Source of the DNA: Paralichthys olivaceus
Taxonomy: Eukaryota; Chordata; Actinopteri; Pleuronectiformes; Paralichthyidae
Direction of reading: 5' to 3'
NCBI RefSeq assembly: GCF_024713975.1
Contig: NC_091099.1
Span: 15,853,501-15,917,500, forward strand
DNA length: 64,000 nucleotides
A program made the translations under genes and the position numbers. Positions 37,201 to 48,600 of this stretch are shown one piece after another. Position 1 is the stretch's first letter. Each line of letters opens with the position of its first letter. The notes beneath the pieces were generated by a model, which was not told the origin of the DNA, did not search any database, and saw only the letters and a program-made list of their open reading frames with translations.

Positions 37201-37435
37201 CGTCCCGGTACGTGAACGTCTCATCCTTGAAGCGGAGGTACGGTTTGAGCGGATGCGTCCTCACCGCGTCCAGGAACCGGTCCAGGACAGTGTAGTTGTT
37301 CCGGATGTGTTCCAGGATCAGGCGTCCCGTTTTGACTTTGTCGAGCACGTGTTGGAGGTCCAGGTGGAGGTAAGGGAAGCGGAGGAAGAGGAGGCCGAGC
37401 AGGAGCACAGCTGCACACAGGATCCAGAGGAGCAT
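31274..37435 (-). CDS. slc27a2: very-long-chain acyl-CoA synthetase / FATP2, tandem copy B
   Basis: This is the second intact SLC27A2-type gene, same orientation as copy A and immediately upstream of it on the minus strand. Exons: 36973-37435, 35947-36156, 35711-35866, 35383-35507, 35084-35278, 34913-35003, 33951-34149, 33777-33874, 31623-31753, 31274-31450. The total is 1845 nt, 614 aa, in one frame. Motifs are an N-terminal hydrophobic segment ([20 protein letters not shown]), the AMP signature [13 protein letters not shown] (about residues 216-228), [21 protein letters not shown] and [19 protein letters not shown]. Eight of ten exons match copy A exactly in length; exon 1 is 15 nt and exon 3 is 3 nt shorter. 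The C-terminal tripeptide is IKI where copy A has IKL. Intron 8 (31754-33776) is about 2 kb and AT-rich. The TAA stop abuts a MITE, so the 3'UTR is largely transposon-derived. Confidence 0.92.
31754..33776 (-). other. slc27a2 copy B intron 8
   Basis: This 2.0-kb intron is notable for a strongly AT-rich stretch at 33130-33700. No exon-like sequence with flanking splice sites is visible, and the exons on each side join in phase (G|GT). Confidence 0.6.
34396..34700 (+). repeat. dispersed fish repeat, family R2
   Basis: It begins ACCTCTGCCAAAGAGGTTAT and includes CTGAATGGATTTCCGTTAAA, TCATCCAGATCCATGAATTA and CCTTCCACCATGTTTTGTGG. The same series of landmarks in the same order occurs at 42290-42540 and, more degraded, at 37840-38225. 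It lies in intron 6 of slc27a2 copy B. Confidence 0.6.
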
Positions 37436-39633
37436 GGTGGCGTGAAGAGGAGTTCAGCCAGAGAGACGAAAGTTTCAGAGGGAGAGAGGGGGAGAGGAGG
37501 GTGGGCGAAGGTGGTGAGGAGAAGGAGCTCAGAGAAAAAGTGAAGGTGTGGAAACATTTACAATCTGGTTATAAACTAACTGAGCTGCCACAGATCTGGA
37601 ATGACGGATTCACACTGAGTCCATTCACTCTTGTAGAGAGAAAATGCTCTGCAGGATGCCTTCAGGCTCAACCTGTTATTCATATTTATTTTCACACTTG
37701 AGGAACAGGAGCCAGTGGATTTAGAAATGTCATTATTTACCTATTTAAATTGTTGCCATAAATTTTGTTTTTGTTTGAACCAAAATGAGCTTTAGTTAAA
37801 TATTAAAGAGGTACTACATACTAAAATGTGTTTTGGAGCTATGTGCTCCCTATTACCAAATCTATAAATTAAAATTTACATTTATGGATTGGACATGCCA
37901 GGAAATAGTGAAAAAATTGCCCACTGTTTCAAACACGGTCGGTAGAATCAAACATTTGTTGAACACATTCATAGACACTAGTTCCCTAAGTAAGTCTGAG
38001 GTCATCAAGATCTATGAATTATTATTATTATAAGAAATCAGTGAAAATGCCAAAAAAAAAAAATCTCACAATTGTAAAGAAAGTGATACAGAATATTCTG
38101 GATCTTTGTCTTTGAGCAGATCTGTGGTATATTATAGTGGATTTTTTTCCCATCCTTCCACTAAGTTTCAAGGAAAATTGTTCAGTAGAGCTTGATAATC
38201 CTGCTAACAAACAAACTAACAAACAAACAAGCGGGGGTCTAATAAATACTTATCTCTTGTATAAACAATATTTTAGATTAGGAACAACAGGATTTGCTTC
38301 ACAAAAGAATTATTCTCTCAATTTTCAATAAAATGATAAGATTTATTCAAATGAATTAAAGCAATAAATATAAATATAAAACATTCATACTCATCTGTAC
38401 ACAGTGTGTCATTAATAAGACAAACATATTTACAAAATATAAAAACATAAAACACATTAAAATCTAAGTCTGGGAGAAAAAAGATTGCAAAAACAGTGAC
38501 ATAAGCTGCCAGCGTCTCATGTGGTGTCACAAGTTCAAATTCACGTGTGGGCAGAGCTGCGGCTTTAGACCTGAAGGCATTTCTTTTCAAAGTGCACATA
38601 TCCCTGATGTACTTATCAGGCATATCAGGTCTACCCAACAGGAAGAGAACACCTGAACACTCATGGACATTAACCTCCATCAGGTAACACTGATATTCAT
38701 AACTAACTAACTTATTGCGGCTGTGTTTATCAAATCTCTCGGGCCAACAGTAAGACAGCAAAGACACTGAGCACTAATTAATCTCACAGTTTCTGCTGCT
38801 GAGGATGTGAAGAGCAGCACAGTGTTGGGAGTTTCAGGACAGAGGCAGGTTTACTCAACACTGGTAAATAAGTCAGTACACCCTTGTTGAAATAGGTAAA
38901 TCCTTATTAAGTAAATTGTTTCAACCCGGACGTACGGCAAAACAACCACAAACTGCAGAACTGGGTTTGAAATGTAACGGCGAAAGAGAAACGTCTTTGG
39001 AGTGTTGCCTGAGGTGACAGATCGTACAATCCACAGACAGATAGGTTCTTATAAACTTGAAGAAATAGTTTGAGATTATTGGCAAATACGTTTGTTTGCT
39101 TTCTTGTTGAGTGTTGAATATTTGCAATGATAAAAAAAAGCACAAATGAAATGAAACCAGGGGGAAACAGCAAGTGTGGCTTCCCACACAGTGAACACTG
39201 CAGCTGTGCAGTTCTTTTTTTCAGCTCGTTTTCTCATTTAATCTGGTTTAATCTCGCAGTCAATAAATAGTAAATTAACTTTAAATCTTATTTAGGAGCA
39301 GCAGTGAAAATTTATTTTGTTACCATTTGTTAACTGTTCCAGTTTAAACCATGTTAGCCAGCTGCTCACTCTAGCTTCATGTTTAGCTTACAAACATACT
39401 AGTAGCAACTATCTCATCAAACTCTCAACAAGAAAGTGATTGAATGTGTTCGCCCATATGTCAAACTTTTCCGACAATCTTAACGCAACACACAGACATA
39501 AAAACACTGCTATCAACTATAGAGGCAAAAGTTCTACACTCATGTAAACTTTGTACACTGTATTGAAGGCACTATTTGGTATGGTCAATTTTGACTACTT
39601 CATATTTCACCTCATATCTGCCTCTACACTTTG
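37436..39633. other. intergenic, slc27a2 copy B promoter to cep152 3' end
   Basis: The part next to 37435 is GC-rich and purine-rich, probably the copy B 5'UTR and promoter. An R2-type repeat occupies about 37840-38225. The rest is AT-rich, with a minus-strand TTTATT (AATAAA on the cep152 sense strand) at 39311-39316 as a candidate poly(A) signal. A 149-codon minus-strand open frame at 38318-38767 has no family resemblance. Confidence 0.6.
37840..38225 (+). repeat. dispersed fish repeat, family R2 (degenerate)
   Basis: It contains GTCATCAAGATCTATGAATT, TCAGTGAAAATGCC, a TCTGGATC segment and CCATCCTTCCACTAAGTTTC, ending CTAACAAACAAACTAAC as at 34700. That tail links it to the 34396-34700 copy. 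Confidence 0.55.
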
Positions 39634-42600
39634 TCATTTTTGTTGGTATAACGGACTTTCAAAGCCACTGTCCTGCTGCCGCTGCCTCAGCTCGGAGAAC
39701 AGAGGCCTGGAAGCAACTCTTTGCTGCTGCTCAGCCTCAGAGCCAGGGGTTGGCTCTCTGTGGGTACTCATCTTCACACTGGGGAGGTTTAAAGTCTGGG
39801 TTTGAGGCGTCTTCTTGGCGATTTCATTATAAACTGTCAGGTCGGACGCATCCGGGGAGAGGCCCCCGAACTCTTTAAAGATGCCGGCCGATGTCACAGA
39901 GACAGAAAACGGCTTCACCGGTTCTACTTTCCTCCCCGAGAAAGAGAGTCGGGGAACTTGGAAGCTTTTATCTGAGTCGCTGCTAGTCATGCTCCAGTCC
40001 GTGTGTTTCTCACCTCTCACAGGAGCCTCCTGGACGAGAAAAGCTTTGCTCTGTTGGTCTGAGTCTGGCTGGTTGTCGGCTCCCGGCGGGTACAGATCCC
40101 TGCTCTTACTCCTCACAGGCGCTCCGACTAAATTCACCTGGGATGAAGAGGCCATGTGATGCAAAGAGGTCGTCTGTTTGGATGGTTTGTTGGAGAGAGG
40201 TTGTGTGTGAGCAGAGGTTTGGGGTTTCTTGGCTACGTCCTCAGGGGCCTCATCCTTACCAGAAGTAGAACTGTCCTGGTGACTCGAAGGTTTAGTCCTG
40301 TCTGCAGCAGTCTGCTCTGGATCAGCTGACATCTTTCCTCTTCTCTCCTCTGCTCTGATGTCCGGAAGCTCAGGTAGGGTCGAGGGGTTCTTATTGAAAG
40401 CTGCGTTTCTAACTGGAGGGCAACAAACAGTGGAAACAGTAGTTGAACAATCTGCTGAAAACAAAGATCAACAAAACATTTTGAGGGAATAATCCACAGT
40501 AACACAGCTCTGAACAACAGGACTCACTTGGTAAACTGTAGTTCTTTCCAGATTTACTTCTGACAGGCGTCTCTAGCACTTTAGCCATGGCCGCCAGCTT
40601 GCTTGCAGCATTCATTATTTTCTTTTCAGCGCTGCAGAACATGAGGATCAATACAATTAGCCTGAGGAGCCATGATGAAGCAAGCAAACAAACTTTAACA
40701 AACAAGTATGGCGTCTTGCCCTGTGGTTTTCCCTCCATCCTCCAGTAGCTCCTGCAGACAGGTCAGATAATAAAGCCGCATCTTTCTGGCAGTGTCCTGT
40801 CGCTCCCTCTGCACCTCCATGCACATCATCTCTGCTGCTCGCTCCCGACTCTCCTGGAGGTAACGCAGCATGTCCTCTGTCATTAAAAAAGAAAACCACA
40901 ATCACAAGCTGTGAGTTTGATGAAAACGTGTGTGTGAGCACTGACTCTTTCCATCACAGGTGTATTATTGTAGATTTACCACCCATTAATTAGTGTTCAT
41001 ACGACTGAATTATTTAACTCCACAGATACAAACAATAATGAATCAATAAATGATAACAAACCTCTGATCTTTTCTACAGTCATCAAATATTGCTGCTTCA
41101 TCTCTTCCAGGCCGTGCTGAAGATCAGAACTCCTGCAACCAAAAAAAATCTGTTGGTATTGTTCAACTGAAATTCATAAACACAACTAATGTCATCTATG
41201 AATGTTACCAACACCATCCTGAAACTTCATCTGATCACTTATATACTTTTTTTCCACTATTTCCTGGCATATAATAGAGATTAATCGAGAAAACAATTGA
41301 CAAACTGAATAATAATGAAAATATTCATCAATTTCTATATATTGTCATAGCATTGCATCCATTTGTCTTAATGATCCAATAAATGAAACTGAGATTTCTA
41401 ATTTTTAGAAAGACTTCGGGTTCACAAGTTCTGCCTGAGCTTGTCATCTTCATGATGAAGGCAGATTGATAGATTTTATAAAATAGGAGAAGATGGTTGT
41501 TGCAAATTGCTACAATAAAATACTGCAAGTCGTGTGATTCATTTTTGACATATGTTTGTATATAACAACAGATAACAGGTAATCATACAGCCAGAGAAAC
41601 AATACATACCTTCATTAAGACTTTACTAAATGAGAACAGAGGTGATAAAAACAGCACAAACCCTGAAGATTCTTTGGCTTTCTTCACTTCTTCCAGCTGC
41701 TGCAGATGTTCCTCCTTTGCCTTTTGTAAGCTGCGCTCATGCTCGTCTACAAGACATGAAGCATCTCATCAACATAGAGGCACAGATGTAGTTGAGTAAT
41801 ACTTTTTAAATGCCTAGGAAAAAAATGTACCTTTGAGACGCTGCACTGTGGTTTTGTGTTCTCGAACACTGAGCTGGAGCTGACGGCAGGCTTTCTCCAA
41901 GTGTCTCTGGAGCTCCTGGTTTTTCTTCTGCAGTTTACTTGAGGTCTCAGTGCACTCCTTCCTGCAACGAGCCGACTCCTTCCTCTGCGACAAAGAGCCT
42001 GGACAACGTGGATAATATTGTTCAGTACTTTGTTGATGGGAACTTTGATATAATCAAATCGGTTAATGCTGAATCTCAATGATTAAAGTTGAAATGTTTC
42101 CCGATGCCATGTGAAGTGAAGAGACATTACATACTCAGCATTTTGTCCATTTCTTGTTCATGTTGTTTCTGGGTTTCTTTTAACACACGGCTCAGTCTCT
42201 CCTCACTGATCTGAAGGACAGAGATGAAACCATGAAGCTACTCAAACATAGAACCGCATCAGAGACTACAATAGCAGTAGTAGAGCACAGACCTCCGCCA
42301 AGGCCCGACAGTCCCCTTAATACCACCAAACGTCATCAAATTTCACAGACACATTGATACCAGTCTCCTAAATGTTCCTGATTTTTTTCATCATGATCCA
42401 TGAATTTTTCCCTGGGAAATTGGTCAAAACATTTTTTTAAGTCCTATCGCTCAAGTCTTCCAGACTTATACTTCATTCTTCCACCATGTTTGATGTCAGG
42501 CCATCCAGTAGTTTTTGTCTGATGCTGACAAGGGTGGAGGGAAATATTAACATTTTTTTAAGCATATAACCAACGCAGCACTCTGTGTTTTAGCAACAGT

Positions 42601-45600
42601 TTAACCTTTGTTTTGTGCAGATTTAGCAAATGAAGCATTTTTCGCAACACTTCCTCTAAAATCCTTTACAGATTAAAGCACTCCACTCATGGTTAGATGA
42701 CAGATAACCCCAAAATAAACTCACTTTCTTCCACTCCTTCTTGGTCTGGGATACTGCCCTGCTGACCATGTCTTTGCAGGATGTTTGTATGACCTGTGTT
42801 ATTGTTGTATCTGCTGTGGCCTCGCTGGTCCTCCTGGTGTTTTCACTGCCCTGCTGATCAGTTTTGGGATCTCTAAGAAGTTGTGCCTGGACCTGTGCCA
42901 TTCCAGACTGAAGCTCTGTCAAGAGTGCCTCCCTCATCTGCTGTCTCTGAGTCAGCTCTCTCTCAGCATGCTGACATCTCCACTCCTCTTCTCTGACCCT
43001 CAGAGTCTCCTGAAGCTTGGCCTCCATTTGCAGAAGCAGCTCCTTCTTCTGGAGGTCAGCGTCCTCTCTGGCCTGCTCCAGCTTCTTGTGCTGCTCTTGC
43101 AGCTTGCTCTGGTACACCTGCTCACTGCGGACTCGAATGAGGGCGATCTCCTGCTGTTTGTCTCGGTTCCAGACCGCTCTAGCTCCGGCCAGCTCGGCCT
43201 TCAGCAGGGCAGCTTGTGCTCTCTTCACTTGCTCTAGCTGGCACTGGAGTGTCACCACCTCCTCTTGCAGCTCCTCCAGCCTCAGCACTCCAGAGCCCTG
43301 CCCCTCCTGCTGGTTCTTGTGTTTCTTATGCCACTGCTCCTCTGCCACCCTCAGAGCCTGGGACACCTGAGACATTTAAAGGAATATACATGATCACAGC
43401 AGAAAAGCCAGATGACATCGACAGCATTTGTTTTACTCAAAGATGGAAAACATCATACTTGTTGTTCAGTGTGTATTTCTTGCAGTTCTTCCCATTTCTC
43501 CTTCTCTGTTTGGAGAGAGGCTTGATATTCTGGTAATGAAGTCAAATCCTCGATCCAGCGATTGTAGGCCCTGGTCACCGCACCTTCAACCTGCAACAAC
43601 AACACATATGTTCACTACTCGGTTGATCCTTTCAAATAACCAAGGACAGTGGTTTGTTATTTCCAATTGGTCCCACCCATACAAAACTACAAGATAAAAC
43701 AGATGTATTAACTCAGTGACCTGCTTGGCCATGTCCTCCAGATGTTTCTCCTGAAGCTCTCTCTGGGCTTGTTTCCTGGTCTCCTCCACAGCCTTACGTT
43801 TGACTTTGTCAGCCTCCAGTTGCAGCTGTTGTTTCTGGGCGCTGAGCCTGGAGTCCAACTCCTCAGGAGTCAACGTCTCACTGCTGCCCTCGATCTCTTC
43901 TGTCTGACAGGTTACCTCAGCAGTCTCTCTGTGCTTCTCCCTCCTTGCCTCATCCAGCCTTTTTGCCCATGTTCTCTCCATCTACACAAAAGCAGAAAAG
44001 AAAAATTCCGGTCAGAGATGATATTCTCATTTGGGAGATAAGGGGGCTGATGGGGATTGTAGGGAATCATACTTTTTCCACTTCTTCCTTACACGTAGCC
44101 TTGGCTGAGGCTACATGAGAGTTCACCTGCTGCTGGATCTCAGCCTCCTTCTGTTTGGACCAGAGAGCTTTCAGTTGGTTCATTGAGGCCTGATGCTGAG
44201 CCTCCAGCTCCACCCTAAGCTTCTCCACAGCTGTCACACTTTCCTCTCTTATTTTTTGCTGGGAATAACAACCAATCAATCATAAATCATGCTACAATGT
44301 GGATTTTGTGTGATTTCTCATACACTTTATAGGATCTTTTATTTACCTCATTTTCTCTGATCAAAGCCTCCTCTTTCTCCCTGTTGTGTATTCTTTCTTC
44401 GAGTGTGTCTTTCTCTTTGCAGACAGATATGTAACATTCTTGTACACCCAACATCTTATCATTGGCCTCACATAGCTGGGTCCTGTAAAGGAAGACGTGA
44501 ACAATATCAACATGTTGCAAAGGCGTACAGTTGACTTGAATTCTCAGTGTCAGGGTCTGAGGACTTACTGTAATAGTTGGATCTGCTGCTGGTGCTGTGC
44601 AGTCAGCTGTTCGACCTGAGCATCATGTTCCAGCATGAGCTCTGTTTGGACCCTGTTCACTACGTCATCCCTGTACTGCTGATGAATCCGTTCAGTTCTA
44701 CATGAAAAAAACAAAGATTGCCTACATGAATCAGTAAATAGATAAAATAAGCAGCATGTGATTAGCATCCCTGTGTGATTCACCTCTGAGCAGCCTCTTG
44801 CTTTTCTTGGTCCAGCTCCTGGATCATCTCCCTCATCTTAGAGCACAGCTCTGCGTTGGCAGTCCTCACCTTCTCCTCACTCTGTTTCAACTCTTGATTC
44901 TTTTTCTCTAGCACCTGAATTTCACACAAAGGAAGTCTTTCACGATTTAGTCCAAAAAGAAAGAACATAAATAATGAGACAATAAACTCAAACACAAACC
45001 TCTACTTGTTCCTGCAAGTGTTTCTTATCTTTCTGTAGTTTCATCAACTCTTTGTGAGATTCTCCAGTCATGTCAAGATGTTTCATCTGACTTTTCTCTC
45101 TGATCTGTGGACATAAAGTCAGTTTTAAAGACAGTTTTTTTGATCACTGTACAAATTAAAGCCATTTAATTCATTTGTATCGTGCTATTTACACCAAGTT
45201 TTTCATATTATTGTGTGTCTGGGACAACAGTTTTATGGATTTCTCATCTTAAATGTCAGCAGTTCAATATTAAATCGGGCGTATGTTCATACAGGGCGAG
45301 TCCTTACCGAAGAGCTGAGCTGGGCTTCTTCTAACTGGGTGTTGAGTTCATTTACTTGGCTCTGACAGTGCTGAAGCTCCTCCTGCAGCTGACTGATTTT
45401 CTGCCGCTTCCCTTTCAGACTACCCAGACAGCGTTGCATCTCCACACGCAGCAGCCGCAAAGCCTCGTCAGCCTTGGGCAGCTTGGATTCTGACAGATGA
45501 GCCAAGGCAGGGCTGATGAAACGGAAGAAATGTAAGAATTTGTAGTTTCACAGTATATACCAGCACTCATTGCACCAAGACAAAAGGACACAGGCTGTGA

Positions 45601-48600
45601 AGATAATCAGAGGCCCTATAATGAACACAGTGTACCTTTGGAGAATGCCATTTTTCCTGCTCATTTTCTTTAATCCTAAATCTACACAGGAATCAGACAG
45701 CTGATGGTCCCAGTCGTTGTTCAGATCTAACGCAATTACACCATGTTTCACAGCAGATTCATACAGAGTGATCTGCTCCTTCAAGTCGGCCAGGTCCTCC
45801 TTCAGGGTGAACATGTGAAAATAAAAATAAAACATTTAATTTGCATGTTAAGTTTTTTCAGAGTGGTTTCATTTGTGACAGAAGAATAAGAGAGCAAACC
45901 TGCAAAACTTCGTTCATGTTTTCACTCAGAGCCTTGGCAGATAGAGCCTGTTGAAGCTTAATTTGCACCTGACTCATCTCCTGCACTGAGCCTGAAGACA
46001 AATATCAATTAGTATAAAGCAAAGTAAATATATGAGCACAGAAGTTCATATATGTCCACAGACGCCTTCACTCACTTGTCTGCAGTAACTTAGCACATTG
46101 ATGCTGACTCTCCTCCAGTCGCTGAGTGAGGCAGTTGATGACTCTCGCCCTCTCAAGTTGCTCCTCCTCTCTCTGGCTCTCCAGCTGTTTCACCTGCTCT
46201 CGTAACCTCTGATTGACATCAATCTGGAAGGAACAACACAAAGCTTTTAGTGTCTTATGACAATGTCTGATGAATAGCCTGTTGACACATTCATCTCAGA
46301 AAAACCACAGACCTGTTCATTCAGAGCCTGAGAAGAAGAGTCGATCTTCTGCTTCAGGGCCAACACTGCAACGTCATGCTGTTCTCTGATGATGGTAAGG
46401 TCATGGTCGTGCTGCTCTCGCACTCTGGACAGGGTGTCAGAACGACAAAGCTCCAGCATCTGCTGCTTCATGCTGTCCACCGCAGCGTCTGCCACCCTCT
46501 GCTTCTTCATGTTCTGCAAACAAAGTAAAACTTATTTCCAAAACTGTAATCTTTAACTGAATCTCTCACTGTGGATTTGAACGTTCTCTGCTTGTTTCAG
46601 TAAGCTCTGCTCAGATACATTTTAAAGATTTTTAAATCCTGAAGCTGAATTTTAAATGCATTAAATAAATACTGTATGACTGATTATTGTCTTTTCCTTC
46701 TTTATTTCTTCCATAAGCTGAACTTGGCTGATTAAGACAGTTTTTACATATACATGTTATCAGACTAATCCACAACAAGCCTAAAGAAATTACAGATAAC
46801 CTAGTATATTACACTCCATCTTGTATTTTGCTTTAAACAATTAGGAAGATGTGTAAACAGTGAAGTGTTTCAGCACAGAACTCACCTCATGGTCTCTCTC
46901 GGTGAGGGCGTGTATTTGCTGCTCCATAGCCTTCACTTTATTTTTCATTTGCACCTCTTGCTCCTTGGACTCTTCAACCAATCGACTTGATTCCTTTAGA
47001 CTTACTGTAAGGCCATCCTTTTCATCTATTGATGAAAAAAAAAGACAATGCCCTCATGAGCAGCACATCCAACAAAACAAGGATACAACAGGCCAGTGCA
47101 GGATTGACTGATTCTGTAGATAGCACAAGCCTACTCAACAGCCACAAGGGGGCATATGAATGATTTTATTTAATTCTATCAATCTCAAGAAATCATGAGT
47201 TCTGTTCTGCTGTAAAGTAAAAGGCAATGCCCACCTCCCATTTTGCAGGTACAATCTCTTTAAACATACCTTTGACAATTGCAAACTGATGCTCGATGTA
47301 TCTCATATTACGCCTTGAATCTTCCAGTTTTTGCTCCAAGTCTTCAATTTGTCTCTGCTGAGCTTTGTTTAAAATCTGCAGCTGAGCGAGTTGCTCCCGG
47401 TCAGCAGTTTCTGAAACACAGCACAACAATGTGTATACAACAAATCAAACATCAACCCCTTACTTGAACAGCAAGAAGATATTTAATATGTCTATGTCAT
47501 TTGAGAGGGTGTATATTATACAATAACATTGTAGGTCTCCAGTTTCACTGTAGTAAACTGGGATTAATCAAGGGCTCCGTGTCTGTTTAGGTCTATTTGT
47601 ATCACAGTTTGATTTCAGGTCTTAGAATCATTAAACCCCAAATCTTTATTGCTTGTACACAAGGAATTTTAAAGAAGTCACTAAACACTGAGCACAGATT
47701 TCCCTTCAGATTATTGTGCAGTAGCTCAGGTAAATTTGTTCAGTCTGGAGGAGACACATCTCAAAGATAAAATGAAACCACTCACGTTGTGTCGAGTCGA
47801 GGAATTCTCTCTGCAGATGATCAAACTGAGCTCCTTGGCGAGTGGCCTGTGGGTTAAACATCTTTGGCTGATGGGCAGGATGGTGAGGATTGTAACTGAC
47901 CTTGTACTGATTGGTTACATTGTCTCCAGCTCCAGGCTTCAAATTCAGAGGAACAAAGACACAAAACGAAGACGGAGAATGTTTGAAATACAGATATATG
48001 TGCTAAATACACAAGAACAAACCAATTCAATATTGCACAATTTAAAAACTGCACAAAATACAAACTTACTTATTACAGACAAAATCATGTACAATATGAA
48101 TTAAAGTGAGAGATTCTTTTGGATTGAAATGAAAAAAGTTTTAGACTTGTGACTGGTTTACAACAGGACATTGTTTTTACTCTGACAAATGATAGAAAGC
48201 ATATCATTACATTTCTAGGAGACTTTAAAGGACAAGAAGAGAAGCAATCCCTGCACTGAATTATCAAAACATTAAAACTTTCATTCTTAATATGACACAT
48301 GTAAAACACTACCGTTAGGTGATGCACTGATGAAATAGTTCACTCACCTGAAATTGGTTTCTGATATTATGGTCCCCATGGTTTTGGACGTCTCTGTATC
48401 CTCCATCTCCGTTACATTCCATGTGGTTATCAGATTCTTGAGAATATGGTTTAGACTCTGTGGAGAAGTCATTGGTCTCTATAGATTTCTCTGTGCCCAT
48501 GCTCGTGTACGTATAATCTCCTTGGGTGAACTGGTGATCTCCTGACTGCTGGTTCCAGGTGTGAGGCAAAGGTTGCCTCCGCTGTCCATTAATCTGATCT

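Noticed and set aside
39634..40464. 276-codon frame as a separate single-exon gene
   Set aside because: It joins the upstream cep152 exon in phase through a clear acceptor near 40455 and continues the family's Ser/Pro-rich tail.
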